From JAGQPD01 sp020426865 (GTDB lineage: Bacteria > Planctomycetota > Planctomycetia > Pirellulales > Pirellulaceae): DNA of 64,000 nt. Under the pieces are notes generated by a model. The model was given only the letters and a program-made list of their open reading frames with translations. It was not told the origin of the DNA and searched no databases. The position numbers and the translations under genes were made by a program. Positions 8,238 through 16,917 of the stretch are shown here, piece after piece. The DNA lies in NCBI GenBank assembly GCA_041399065.1, contig JAWKTN010000009.1:248001-312000 (forward strand). Direction: 5' to 3'. Within the stretch, counting starts at the first letter, position 1. Each line of letters starts with the position of its first letter.

Positions 8238-11180
8238 TTACCAGTACACAAATCGTCTAAACAGTTCCGCATCCTTCGGTGCCAATTCGTCGACATCGGG
8301 GATAATGTAGTGATTGTCTTCGACGTCGTAGATCAGTTTTCCGTTGTCGCCGAACTCGATGGCCTGACTTTGGCTCCAACGCATGCAGAAGCGTTCGGGG
8401 CCGGCGTCCGTTTCGACGTGGAACCAAAGGTGTCCATGTTGTAATTGCAGCGAATGAAATGCCAGGATCTTGCGAAACAGATATCGTCGTCCGACATGTT
8501 CGGCAACGATCGTGCGCACCGATTTGGGCCACTCGGCGAGATCGCGGATCATACCGATTTCACGATCGTCGTCGTCGGACTGCCAGACCCGCACGCTGAG
8601 ATACGTCTCGAGCGATGTCGTCGGAAAAGCGCACAAGACAAATGCGCCGTCGTCGAATTCCTTCTCTTCGCCATCGATCGTTATTCGCAGTGTTCCCATC
8701 GGCCCTTGATCAATAGAGGTGGTTGCGGGATCGAGCCATCGAATGTCATGATCCGCCACCACCTTACGCGTTGGCTCCTCCGCCACTGCCACACTCGTGC
8801 AGGGCTCGGACGACTCCGAGTCGCTGCCAGAGCCACCGCTGGTCTTTGCCGTGCTACGTTGGTGCGACACGCTTTCGACTGCCGTCGCCACTTGCCGGGC
8901 AAAATCCGCTTCTTCACTGATCCGGTCGACTGTCGGTTCTCGCGTCAGCTGGGTTTGGATGCGAACCATGCGGGCGTAAATCCCGTCTTGCGATAGCAGC
9001 TGTTCGTGAGTGCCTTCTTCCGCCAAATGTCCACGGTCAAATACAAGGATGCGATCGGCGTTGCGCAATGTCGAAAGCCGGTGGGCGATGGCAATCGTGG
9101 TGCGGCCAGCGGTCAATTGCACCAGCGCTTCTTGGATCATCCGTTCGGCCTCGGTATCAATATTCGAGGTCGCTTCGTCCAACACGAGGATCGGCGGATC
9201 GAATAACAACGCTCGAGCCAACGACAATCGCTGTTTCTCGCCTCCGGAAAGCCCGGCACCACGTTCACCCAACGGCGTGTCGTATCCCAAAGGAGATCGC
9301 AATACGAAATCGTGGGCCCTTGCGGCTTTGGCCGCCGCCAACCCCTGTTCTACCGTCGCGGCAGGTTGGCCATAACAGAGATTGTCCCAAATCGTCCCGC
9401 GGAACAGATATGTCTCCTGAAAGACAATGCCGATCCGCTTTCGCAAATCGTTGCTGGCGTATTCCCGCACGTCGTGACCGTCGACTCGCACGTGGCCGTC
9501 ATCCGCATCGTAAAACCGCCCCAACAGATTCACCAGTGTCGTCTTGCCTGATCCGCTTCGCCCAACAATGCCAACCATTTCACCTGGGCGCACCGTAAAG
9601 GAAATTCCCTTCAGGACCGGTTGATGTGGGTCGTAGCCAAAATGGACATTGTCAAATTCAATCGCACCGCGGGCCGGACCCGGGGCGACCGGCTCGGCAG
9701 GCTCATTTACTGCAATCGGCGTGTCCAACAACTCCAACACGCGTTTCGCACCCGTCAAGAAACTCGTCAGCCACGTCGTGAAATTCGAAAGCGTTGCCAA
9801 GGGGGCATAAAACATCGCCAGATAGGCGAGGAACGCGATCAGTGAACCAAGTGTCATCGACTGGCCGATCACGTCCCGCCCCCCAACGTACCAGACAATT
9901 AACCCACCCAGACTGAACACAATCTGCATCCACGCCGAATACGTGGCAGTCGACTCTTCCACCCACAACCGTGACGAACGATGATACTGACTGGCTCGAT
10001 AGAATCGATCATACTCACGCGGCTCCTGAGCAAATGCCTTCACCACTCGGATGCCTCCCAGCATGCTAGACAGTGCCGCGACCTGCTTCGACGCCGCATC
10101 CCAATATCGATAATATCGCGGATAGATCTTCCGCCAGAAAAACCACGAACTGCCGATCACCAACGGCACCGGGATCAGCGTAAAGATCGCCAGTTTCGTA
10201 TTGATCACCAGCAGCATGATCCCAACGCCGATGAGCTGTACGATTTGCAGCAGGAATCCGGCAGTGATTTGATGCACCAAACCATGTAGCACTTCACTGT
10301 CATACGCTACGCGGCTCATGAGCGAGCCCACCTGATGGCGATCGTAGTAGGATACGGCCAATTGCTGCAGTCGCTGCACGAGGCGTCCGCGAAGCTCTGC
10401 CGTCAACGTAGCCCCAATTCTCACCGCCAGTCGCCCCTTCGCGGCGGCGACCACCGACAAGAGTACGCGCGATCCAGCCAACGCTAAGACGACGAGCAGC
10501 AGCGATTGCATGAACTCCGCTGCCGGACCACCCCCGGCGGGCTTGGCCAGTACGCCGTCCACAAGATACTGCTGCAATTTGGGTGGCACCAGCTCGGCAA
10601 GGACCCCGACAACGGTCAATGCCGTCAACAGATAGGCTCCCCGCGCCTGTGGCTTTATCAGCTCCCATACTCGCTGCAAAATCGCACCACGCGGCAAGCA
10701 CCGTGGGCATGTCTCACCGACGGACGACAATCGCAGGCCACACGCGGGGCAGCGACGATGGTCGACCTCCTCTTCCGGATGAATTGTCAATGTACCTGTT
10801 GAACGGAGCTGTTCCAGCTTCACTGCCAGCTTGTGAAAGCGTTCGTGAAGCGCGTTGGAGAATCGCAACAGGTCGATCCAAACGCCTTCGCGCTGTGCCT
10901 GCAAGACGCCCGAGCCGACACCGGCCGTGACGCGAAATTCTTGGAGCTCGGGCAAAGGCAAGGTCAACGCTATTGCTAGTGACAGCTCGGTTGTCTCTGG
11001 TTCACGCACGATCGACAATCGGTCTTGCGCGACGATGAGCCAATGTCGAAGCGGGGCACCATCCAAGCCAATGTCAGAGTTTGTCGACAACAAAACAGGG
11101 CGGTGATTCAATCCCGCCAGATCCAAACACCTCAGCACTTCGGCTGGGGCATCTTCTTTTAGCACTTTCGGCAACTCCAA
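8238..11180 (-). CDS. ABC exporter with N-terminal regulatory region, zinc ribbon and C-terminal DUF1854 domain
   Basis: 980 residues, well above the roughly 600 of an ordinary half-exporter. The N-terminal ~150 residues form an unknown domain ending in a zinc ribbon, CPACGLRL then CPRC. Six transmembrane helices follow (about 180-460), then the nucleotide-binding domain: Walker A GRSGSGKTTL, signature LSGGEKQRLSLARALL, Walker B PPILVLDEATSNID, H-loop AIAHRLS. The last ~170 residues match the DUF1854 type (DIRWLDPATTSI to FRRFVYW). Similar transporters are annotated with cyanophycin metabolism in databases as I recall, but no cyanophycin gene is in this window. The longest start is a TTG; an in-frame GTG at 11165 lies nine bases after GGAG and may be the true start. 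Confidence 0.85.
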   Translation of the reverse strand: MELPKVLKEDAPAEVLRCLDLAGLNHRPVLLSTNSDIGLDGAPLRHWLIVAQDRLSIVREPETTELSLAIALTLPLPELQEFRVTAGVGSGVLQAQREGVWIDLLRFSNALHERFHKLAVKLEQLRSTGTLTIHPEEEVDHRRCPACGLRLSSVGETCPRCLPRGAILQRVWELIKPQARGAYLLTALTVVGVLAELVPPKLQQYLVDGVLAKPAGGGPAAEFMQSLLLVVLALAGSRVLLSVVAAAKGRLAVRIGATLTAELRGRLVQRLQQLAVSYYDRHQVGSLMSRVAYDSEVLHGLVHQITAGFLLQIVQLIGVGIMLLVINTKLAIFTLIPVPLVIGSSWFFWRKIYPRYYRYWDAASKQVAALSSMLGGIRVVKAFAQEPREYDRFYRASQYHRSSRLWVEESTATYSAWMQIVFSLGGLIVWYVGGRDVIGQSMTLGSLIAFLAYLAMFYAPLATLSNFTTWLTSFLTGAKRVLELLDTPIAVNEPAEPVAPGPARGAIEFDNVHFGYDPHQPVLKGISFTVRPGEMVGIVGRSGSGKTTLVNLLGRFYDADDGHVRVDGHDVREYASNDLRKRIGIVFQETYLFRGTIWDNLCYGQPAATVEQGLAAAKAARAHDFVLRSPLGYDTPLGERGAGLSGGEKQRLSLARALLFDPPILVLDEATSNIDTEAERMIQEALVQLTAGRTTIAIAHRLSTLRNADRILVFDRGHLAEEGTHEQLLSQDGIYARMVRIQTQLTREPTVDRISEEADFARQVATAVESVSHQRSTAKTSGGSGSDSESSEPCTSVAVAEEPTRKVVADHDIRWLDPATTSIDQGPMGTLRITIDGEEKEFDDGAFVLCAFPTTSLETYLSVRVWQSDDDDREIGMIRDLAEWPKSVRTIVAEHVGRRYLFRKILAFHSLQLQHGHLWFHVETDAGPERFCMRWSQSQAIEFGDNGKLIYDVEDNHYIIPDVDELAPKDAELFRRFVYW

Positions 11181-11321
11181 AATTCAGGGGCAGATGGATG
11201 GAAGTCCGTCCGGCGACGGTTCGTGTGATTGGGTCACACGACAGCGCGAATTATAGAGTTGCGTTCAGAGGAGAAAAGGATTTTGTGCAAGTTCTTTTCG
11301 AATCGGTACATTTGGGGGGGA

Positions 11322-12245
11322 TCACACGAGATTGCGAGCGCCCCAGAGTCGGGCGACCATCAGTACGAAGACGGCGGCACCGACCATCATCAGCGATACG
11401 GCAACCGCGGCTTCGAGATCGCCGATGCTCAGCTCGAGAAACACCGTCGTGGAGAGTACTTCGGTTTTGTTGCGGGTCGCACCGGCGAAGATCAATAGTG
11501 GTCCGAATTCCCCGAGTGCTCGGGCCCAGGCCATGGTCCCGGCGGTGATCATGCCCTGCCAGCTGCGCGGGAACACAACCCATGCGAAAGCCTGTGCTCG
11601 GCTGCATCCCAGCGTGAGGGCAACTTGTTCTTGACGGCGATCAATCTGATCGTAGGTGAACCGCATCGTCCGAATTGCAAATGCCGCCGCGACCATGAAT
11701 TGCGCGAGAATAACCCCCGGGACTTGATAGACGACCCAGCGGCTGAAGAAGCGAAATGGTGCAAATTGAAACAGGATCAATAGGCTCAGGCCAATCACCA
11801 GCGGAGGAAGGACGATCGGGATATCGAGCAGAGCATCGAGGAAACTACTGCCCGGGAAACGGTATCGAGAGAGGACATATCCCAGCGGAACGGCGACGAC
11901 TACGGAGAGAATGGCGGTAAACAGGCAGGAGATCATTGTCAGCTTGAGCGAGTAACGGATCTCTGGTTTGTTGAGCGCTGACACAATGGGCAAGAACGGG
12001 CGTAGGATTCCGCTGGCCCACTGCCATCCGGGAGGCAGTGCCACTTGATCCGCCGCGGCGGACTGTGTCATGTAGACGACATCGGCGGCCAGCATGCCAA
12101 GCAGGAAGACGACGTAGACACCGCCGATGGCAGTCAATAACAGGAAGAACGGCGCGTCGGAAGGTGGCCGGTGGATTCGGCGATCCGGCTCAAGGGTGGC
12201 CAGGCGGTGTTCGGGAGCGTTTCCTTGATCGGAGCTAGCAGCCAT
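11322..12245 (-). CDS. ABC transporter permease, molybdate/sulfate (ModB/CysT) type
   Basis: 307 residues with six predicted membrane helices. The binding-protein-dependent permease loop is clear (ALGEFGPLLIFAGATRNKTEV) and matches the EAA-type loop of molybdate/tungstate/sulfate permeases. The N-terminal ~60 residues are a cytoplasmic extension plus an extra helix, followed by a long loop. It starts eight bases after the stop of the substrate-binding protein, so the two are co-translated. No ATP-binding subunit lies next to it; one from elsewhere must be used. Which oxyanion is carried cannot be told from sequence. Confidence 0.85.
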   Translation of the reverse strand: MAASSDQGNAPEHRLATLEPDRRIHRPPSDAPFFLLLTAIGGVYVVFLLGMLAADVVYMTQSAAADQVALPPGWQWASGILRPFLPIVSALNKPEIRYSLKLTMISCLFTAILSVVVAVPLGYVLSRYRFPGSSFLDALLDIPIVLPPLVIGLSLLILFQFAPFRFFSRWVVYQVPGVILAQFMVAAAFAIRTMRFTYDQIDRRQEQVALTLGCSRAQAFAWVVFPRSWQGMITAGTMAWARALGEFGPLLIFAGATRNKTEVLSTTVFLELSIGDLEAAVAVSLMMVGAAVFVLMVARLWGARNLV

Positions 12246-12253
12246 ATGCCTGA

Positions 12254-13879
12254 TTATTCGTTTGCGGCGGTCGAGGAAGAGCGATCCAACAGGAACTGAA
12301 ACCCGGCCGATTCAAAATCACGAGCCGCCGCGGCGATGGAATCGAGCAACCGGTGCCCGAGTTGCTTGTGTTGGCTGGATTTGGCGATGGCAAACGGTTG
12401 AACGGCAATGGCCGCGTCCGAAGGGATTTCGATGGTATCCACTTTATCGGATTCGGCATTGGTATCGGTGGAATAGGCGAGCGCCGCGTCCACGGAACCG
12501 GTGGCCACGGTCGGCACGAGCATCGCGGACGAGGCGGTTTGAGTCACGACGTTTTTTATCACTGCGTCGTAGACCCCCTCCGACTGGAGCACATTCCTGG
12601 TCAACACGCCGATCGTGCATTGATCGGGTTGGCCGACCGCCACGCGAATTCCGGGTTTCGTCAAATCGTTCAATGAATGAATCTGTGATGGGTTTCCTTT
12701 AGGCACGGCGATGACAACGCGGGTATTGGAGACATTCACGTCGTCTTGGAACCACTCCTTGACCGACTCCAGGTAATATCGATCGCAGGCCATATAGGTA
12801 TCGGGAAACCCGTTCGCACGACCCTGCTCGTGCATTGTTTTCATTTGTGCCGTCAAAATGCCACAGCCGTTGTAGACCGTGTTCACGACGGCCCCTTCAC
12901 GCTGCTGAAACCGTGAGATTACGGCATCGACCGCCCGTCGATTCACGGCTCCACAGAAAAACGTCAATTCTGGAACCTCTGCCCAGGCATCGCCATCGAC
13001 GACGACATAGCCGTGCTTGCTGATTTCGGCAAGTCCTTTGTCGCGTGCAGCGATGTAACGTGCCAGTCGCAACGCTGCCGTCGGGTTGGACGTCGAAGAG
13101 AGTACGCCAACCGCCACAAGTGTTGTACCTCCTTCGAGTTCTGGAACAGGTATGGCCTGCAGGTCAGGGTATAGAGGTAATGTGGTATCCCAGACGATGC
13201 CGGCGTCCACACTGCCAAGCTTGACGTCGTTGGCCACTTCTGGCACCGTCGGCTTAAAGACGCCTGTTCGTGTTACGTTGTCGCTGACACTCGACCAGAT
13301 GCCGGCTTTTTCCAGCAACGTCCTTGTCGTGCGGCCAATCGCTGCTTGCTCGGGGCTGCCCAAAGCTGTAGTGACATCACTACGCAATAGATCCTGGATC
13401 GATTGAATGCCTTTCGGGTTTCCCTTGCGGACCACAATCACCGGTCGGATACGTGCCAGTGGCAGGATCTCACGAACCAAGCCGCGTTGCCGTCCTAGTT
13501 CGAGATAATCAACGTCGGCGGACACAAACAGATCACCAAGCTGCGATACTTCGATCTGGCTCAATAGTGTATTCGAACCGCCGTATTGCAGCTGCGTCGC
13601 GATCTCATATTCCAGTTCGTAATCGTCAGCTATTTTTTCCAGCGATGGGCGCATGCCCGCGGCACAGTACACCAGAAGCGGCCGGTTGTCGTCTTGCTCC
13701 GACGTCGTTGGCGAATTGCCTGAACGCCGGCGGGCTTCATCATGACGGTCATCTCGTGCAATCGTAGGTCGTCCCAGTCCCCATAGCATGAATCCAAGCA
13801 ACGACAGAATCGCGGCGGCGGCGACCAACGCCAACACTGGGCCCGGCGATATCCTGCCCTCTCGAGGATGCCTGATCAC
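12254..13879 (-). CDS. Extracytoplasmic substrate-binding protein with two tandem ModA-like domains
   Basis: 541 residues, about twice a normal ModA-type binding protein. After one N-terminal membrane segment (residues about 14-35) there are two homologous halves. The first runs about 70-290 (LVYCAAGMRPSLEKIADDYE, VVRKGNPKGIQSIQDLL, ALGSPEQAAIGRTTRTLL). The second runs about 300-535 (LTFFCGAVNRRAVDAVISRF, AVPKGNPSQIHSLNDL, AVGQPDQCTIGVLTRNVL). Each half carries the KGNP and Q/D-x-IG motifs in the same order, which points to an internal duplication or fusion. The GTG start overlaps the TGA stop of the DUF1080 gene (GTGA), so it is translationally coupled. It should deliver an oxyanion to the permease encoded next. 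Confidence 0.87.
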   Translation of the reverse strand: MIRHPREGRISPGPVLALVAAAAILSLLGFMLWGLGRPTIARDDRHDEARRRSGNSPTTSEQDDNRPLLVYCAAGMRPSLEKIADDYELEYEIATQLQYGGSNTLLSQIEVSQLGDLFVSADVDYLELGRQRGLVREILPLARIRPVIVVRKGNPKGIQSIQDLLRSDVTTALGSPEQAAIGRTTRTLLEKAGIWSSVSDNVTRTGVFKPTVPEVANDVKLGSVDAGIVWDTTLPLYPDLQAIPVPELEGGTTLVAVGVLSSTSNPTAALRLARYIAARDKGLAEISKHGYVVVDGDAWAEVPELTFFCGAVNRRAVDAVISRFQQREGAVVNTVYNGCGILTAQMKTMHEQGRANGFPDTYMACDRYYLESVKEWFQDDVNVSNTRVVIAVPKGNPSQIHSLNDLTKPGIRVAVGQPDQCTIGVLTRNVLQSEGVYDAVIKNVVTQTASSAMLVPTVATGSVDAALAYSTDTNAESDKVDTIEIPSDAAIAVQPFAIAKSSQHKQLGHRLLDSIAAAARDFESAGFQFLLDRSSSTAANE

Positions 13880-14664
13880 TGCGCGTCCTGCTCCTGCGGT
13901 CGGTATTCACGTGCCAGGTCGTCCAGCGGACGAACCCAGACGTTGCGGAACCGCACCGCGTTTCCGTGATCCTGAAGGAACACCGGCCCCACGCCTGTCT
14001 TCAACTGATTCCCCCAGATCGCCTTTAAGTAAGGGGTCGTGCCGTAGCGAAATGGATGATAGACCGAGCGCGGTTCCTCGAATCGCGTATGGTCTTGAAC
14101 CAGTTGGCCATTGAGCCACGCCGTTACCGTCCCGGGCTCAATGATCTTTCCATCGTCATTCCGCCGCGGGGCATGATAACGGATGTCATAAACCTGCCAT
14201 TGGTCCCGTGGCCTTGCCGCGTTCACCAACGGTGGAGAAAAGCCATACAGCGCGCCCAAATCGTCCTGCGTCAACTGTTCCTTGCCGTAAGAATCGATGA
14301 CCTGCAACTCGTAGTTCCCATGGATATAAATCCCGCTATTGCCACTCCCCTTCTCCGGCAACAGGAATTCGACATGAATATCCGCATCACGAAAATGCCA
14401 CTTCGATACAATGTGATTCTTGTTACCACCGCCACGCGTTGAAACCAGCGAGTCATCCTGCCATGGCCAGTTGATCGCTTCGCCTTTCATGCTGAGGAAT
14501 TGATGCTCCCCGTTTTCCAATAGGACTATCGCTCCTTCCGGCACGGGCACGGGAAGCGAGTCCTGAGAGGGCCGAAAGTCCTCCTCCGCCAAAACCGTCA
14601 AAGTTTGGATAGCAAATGACGACGCGGCGATAGCCAACAACAAAGATCTCCAGCGGTTCATCAT
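13876..14664 (-). CDS. DUF1080 (3-keto-disaccharide hydrolase-like) secreted protein
   Basis: 262 residues. The double ATG at 14664/14661 is preferred over longer frames because GGAG lies six bases upstream. A signal peptide follows (WRSLLLAIAASSFAIQTL). The concanavalin-like DUF1080 fold is recognised by SKWHFRDADIHVEFLLPEKG, NSGIYIHGNYELQVIDS, then RDQWQVYDIRYHAPR and a final FRNVWVRPL. DUF1080 proteins are abundant in planctomycetes and act on, or bind, glycans; some members are 3-keto-glycoside hydrolases. The gene is the first of a tightly coupled group with the tandem-domain binding protein and a permease, an odd mix for a glycan enzyme. Confidence 0.88.
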   Translation of the reverse strand: MMNRWRSLLLAIAASSFAIQTLTVLAEEDFRPSQDSLPVPVPEGAIVLLENGEHQFLSMKGEAINWPWQDDSLVSTRGGGNKNHIVSKWHFRDADIHVEFLLPEKGSGNSGIYIHGNYELQVIDSYGKEQLTQDDLGALYGFSPPLVNAARPRDQWQVYDIRYHAPRRNDDGKIIEPGTVTAWLNGQLVQDHTRFEEPRSVYHPFRYGTTPYLKAIWGNQLKTGVGPVFLQDHGNAVRFRNVWVRPLDDLAREYRPQEQDAQ

Positions 14665-14812
14665 CAGCGACTCCAGCGGGTTTTGAGGTGGGAGCGATTC
14701 TATTTCGCTGAGAACATGATTAACCATGCGGGCCGGATGATCAACTACCACAGCAGCTATTTCCAGATGATTTCACGAAAACACTACAATTTCGGAAACG
14801 TACCGTCGGACG

Positions 14813-16777
14813 TCATCGACTCTGAAGTCCTCGGCGCCGCATGAGATGTCGCATTATTCCGATCATACCCGGCAAGAACAGGACGTCCCCACCAAATGGT
14901 TCGGGAACGATTCGGGCCGTAACCGACTCGCCATGCAGTTGAGCCGACCAAATTGCCAAATCGTCGGTGGTTACCAAGCCATCTCCGTCCGCGTCTCCGC
15001 GATCCAAGTCCCCCATCGCTCCGAAGCCTTGTTGCCAGACCAAAAAATCGAGACCGTCGACCGTGCCGTCGCTATCAAAATCGGCGTTCGCTTCCGGCCC
15101 CATGATCGCACGGATCATTCCATCGCTTTTGCTCAGCAAGTAAAGTTCGCCATCGCCATCCATTGCCAACCGCAAATCGACGCGACCCGTTCCGGAGACA
15201 GTAGCTCCACCTGGCAGCCCCGGATCTCGACCGCCGCGAAAATGATAGGCATCCTCCACAATGGGGAACATACTAGAGTAGACTTCATGGCCATCATCTG
15301 GCGAATCGTGCGGGTTGTCCCAGACGATGTCCACTTCATGCATCATGGCCAAGGTCGATGGGTCGCCGTCATCGACAGACAGCATGTCGTCATAATCCGC
15401 GTACCAGACGTGGCCTGTCGTGATATCGCCAAAGATGAATTTGCCGCGCAGCGCTGGAATCTTCGTGCCGCGATAGACAAATCCGCTGGAAACGGCATCG
15501 CCACCTCCTGTCAAATGCGGGTACTGCACTACCGGATAAGTTGGTGTGATCGTACCGGCGGTCGCTGTGGCGTTGATCTGAATCGGAATCGTATCGTTCG
15601 CCGGAAGCGGGCTGGTAGTGTTGTTGGCGTTGAGTCGTTCTGTTCCTTCACGTTGTGAATACCCGTAATTGGCACCGGCATGGATGATGTTAATCTCTTC
15701 CCATGTGTGCAAGCCGATGTCACTGACAATCAAGTTGTTGTTCGCAGGATCGCTTGGGTCGACGTCCCATGTCATTCGATGGGGATTGCGCAGGCCATTG
15801 GCCCACACCTCGTCTTTTGCACCTGGTACGTCAACGAATGGGTTGTCGTTGGGGATGCGATAGCGACCGTTGCTGCTCAACTGGCTGGTGGCCGTATGCT
15901 CGTTGAGGTCGGGCACGATCCGGAGGATTTTTCCGACAAGCGTATCCAGCCGCTGGGGATTCAGTCGATTCGATCCGCTTTGCTCGCCCGCTCCTCCATC
16001 GCCACTGGCGAGATACATGACACGCCAATCGTTGTCACCCGGTTGGGCAGTTGGATTAAAGATGAGATCTCCCAACGGATGAATGCGAGTGTTTTCTTCC
16101 AACCGCAGGATTTCTCGCGCAGTTCCTTCGAATGTAGCGTTGTTGATGTTCGCGTCGGTCCACTCAATAAGTACCGTATGTCGGTCGGCACTTCCGGGAG
16201 TGTCAACGGCCGTGGTCGATGTGTAACCGACGGTATCGAAACCAGAGAATTGGCCGTTATTTGGCAAAGTTGAACCGCTGACGTTGGGTTCCTCCATGTG
16301 GACCGTGAAGAACTTGCCGTTATTCTGATAGTCCGGATCGAATTGGAAGGTAATGAATCCGTTGGCATAGCCACCAGCATACGTGAATTTATCGAACAGG
16401 CCGGGATTCGAGTCGCGTCCATTAAGATTCAGATAGGTCGTGAACTGTTTGCTCTGCTTGTCCAAGATGTACAGGGGGCCGTTCAAATCGTTGACGAACA
16501 GCCTTTCGGCGCCACCGGGTTCCTCGCGCAGAAAATTGACACGAGCCAAAGCTGCCGCATTGCTCGACCCGTTTACTGAGCCGGTCATAGGTAGTGTGGC
16601 GAAATCTTGAATGTGAAGCGTCAGATCGGCCGCAATGGCATCGCCACGGGCCGATATCAGGCAAGTGAAATAGCACAACGACAGTACCAAACAATGTCGT
16701 GCCGAGACACAACCATGCACGGAGCGTCCGAGGAACACAGCGCGTAAAAGTGCGAGCTTGGAGGTGTACTGCATCAT
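14813..16777 (-). CDS. Secreted glucose/sorbosone-type (PQQ-dependent) sugar dehydrogenase with dockerin-like pair and PEP-CTERM tail
   Basis: 654 residues. An N-terminal signal segment (about residues 26-48) precedes a six-bladed propeller of the GSDH family: QPGDNDWRVMYLASGDGGAG, GLRNPHRMTWD, WEEINIIHAGANYGY, SGFVYRGTKIPALRGKF and IFGDITTGHVWY. These enzymes oxidise sugars with PQQ at the cell surface or in the periplasm. Near residues 565-610 two calcium-type loops, DFDSDGTVDGLDFLVW and DADGDGLVTTDDLAIW, resemble a dockerin pair. The C-terminus has VPEP, a hydrophobic stretch and an arginine cluster, the layout of a PEP-CTERM sorting signal. PQQ use is family knowledge. It stands alone, 112 bases or more from its neighbours. 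Confidence 0.88.
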   Translation of the reverse strand: MMQYTSKLALLRAVFLGRSVHGCVSARHCLVLSLCYFTCLISARGDAIAADLTLHIQDFATLPMTGSVNGSSNAAALARVNFLREEPGGAERLFVNDLNGPLYILDKQSKQFTTYLNLNGRDSNPGLFDKFTYAGGYANGFITFQFDPDYQNNGKFFTVHMEEPNVSGSTLPNNGQFSGFDTVGYTSTTAVDTPGSADRHTVLIEWTDANINNATFEGTAREILRLEENTRIHPLGDLIFNPTAQPGDNDWRVMYLASGDGGAGEQSGSNRLNPQRLDTLVGKILRIVPDLNEHTATSQLSSNGRYRIPNDNPFVDVPGAKDEVWANGLRNPHRMTWDVDPSDPANNNLIVSDIGLHTWEEINIIHAGANYGYSQREGTERLNANNTTSPLPANDTIPIQINATATAGTITPTYPVVQYPHLTGGGDAVSSGFVYRGTKIPALRGKFIFGDITTGHVWYADYDDMLSVDDGDPSTLAMMHEVDIVWDNPHDSPDDGHEVYSSMFPIVEDAYHFRGGRDPGLPGGATVSGTGRVDLRLAMDGDGELYLLSKSDGMIRAIMGPEANADFDSDGTVDGLDFLVWQQGFGAMGDLDRGDADGDGLVTTDDLAIWSAQLHGESVTARIVPEPFGGDVLFLPGMIGIMRHLMRRRGLQSR

Positions 16778-16917
16778 GTGACGATTGCGGTGCCGGGCGT
16801 GAAGCGCTTAGTCCTTCTCTATTCTATTCCAAGGATCGAATTGCGTAGCGAAAATGGGCGGTGTTTTTCCGCTAGTGCGCGGAGGCTTACTTGTCGTTTT
16901 CTGGCGTAGGCTGGTTG

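Noticed and set aside
11181..11321. Short gap before the ABC exporter checked for a terminator or small RNA
   Set aside because: No hairpin with a T-run and no recognisable RNA structure.
14846..15658. 270-residue plus-strand frame
   Set aside because: Antisense to the sugar dehydrogenase, which has all its family motifs; the antisense frame shows no domain or ribosome-binding site.
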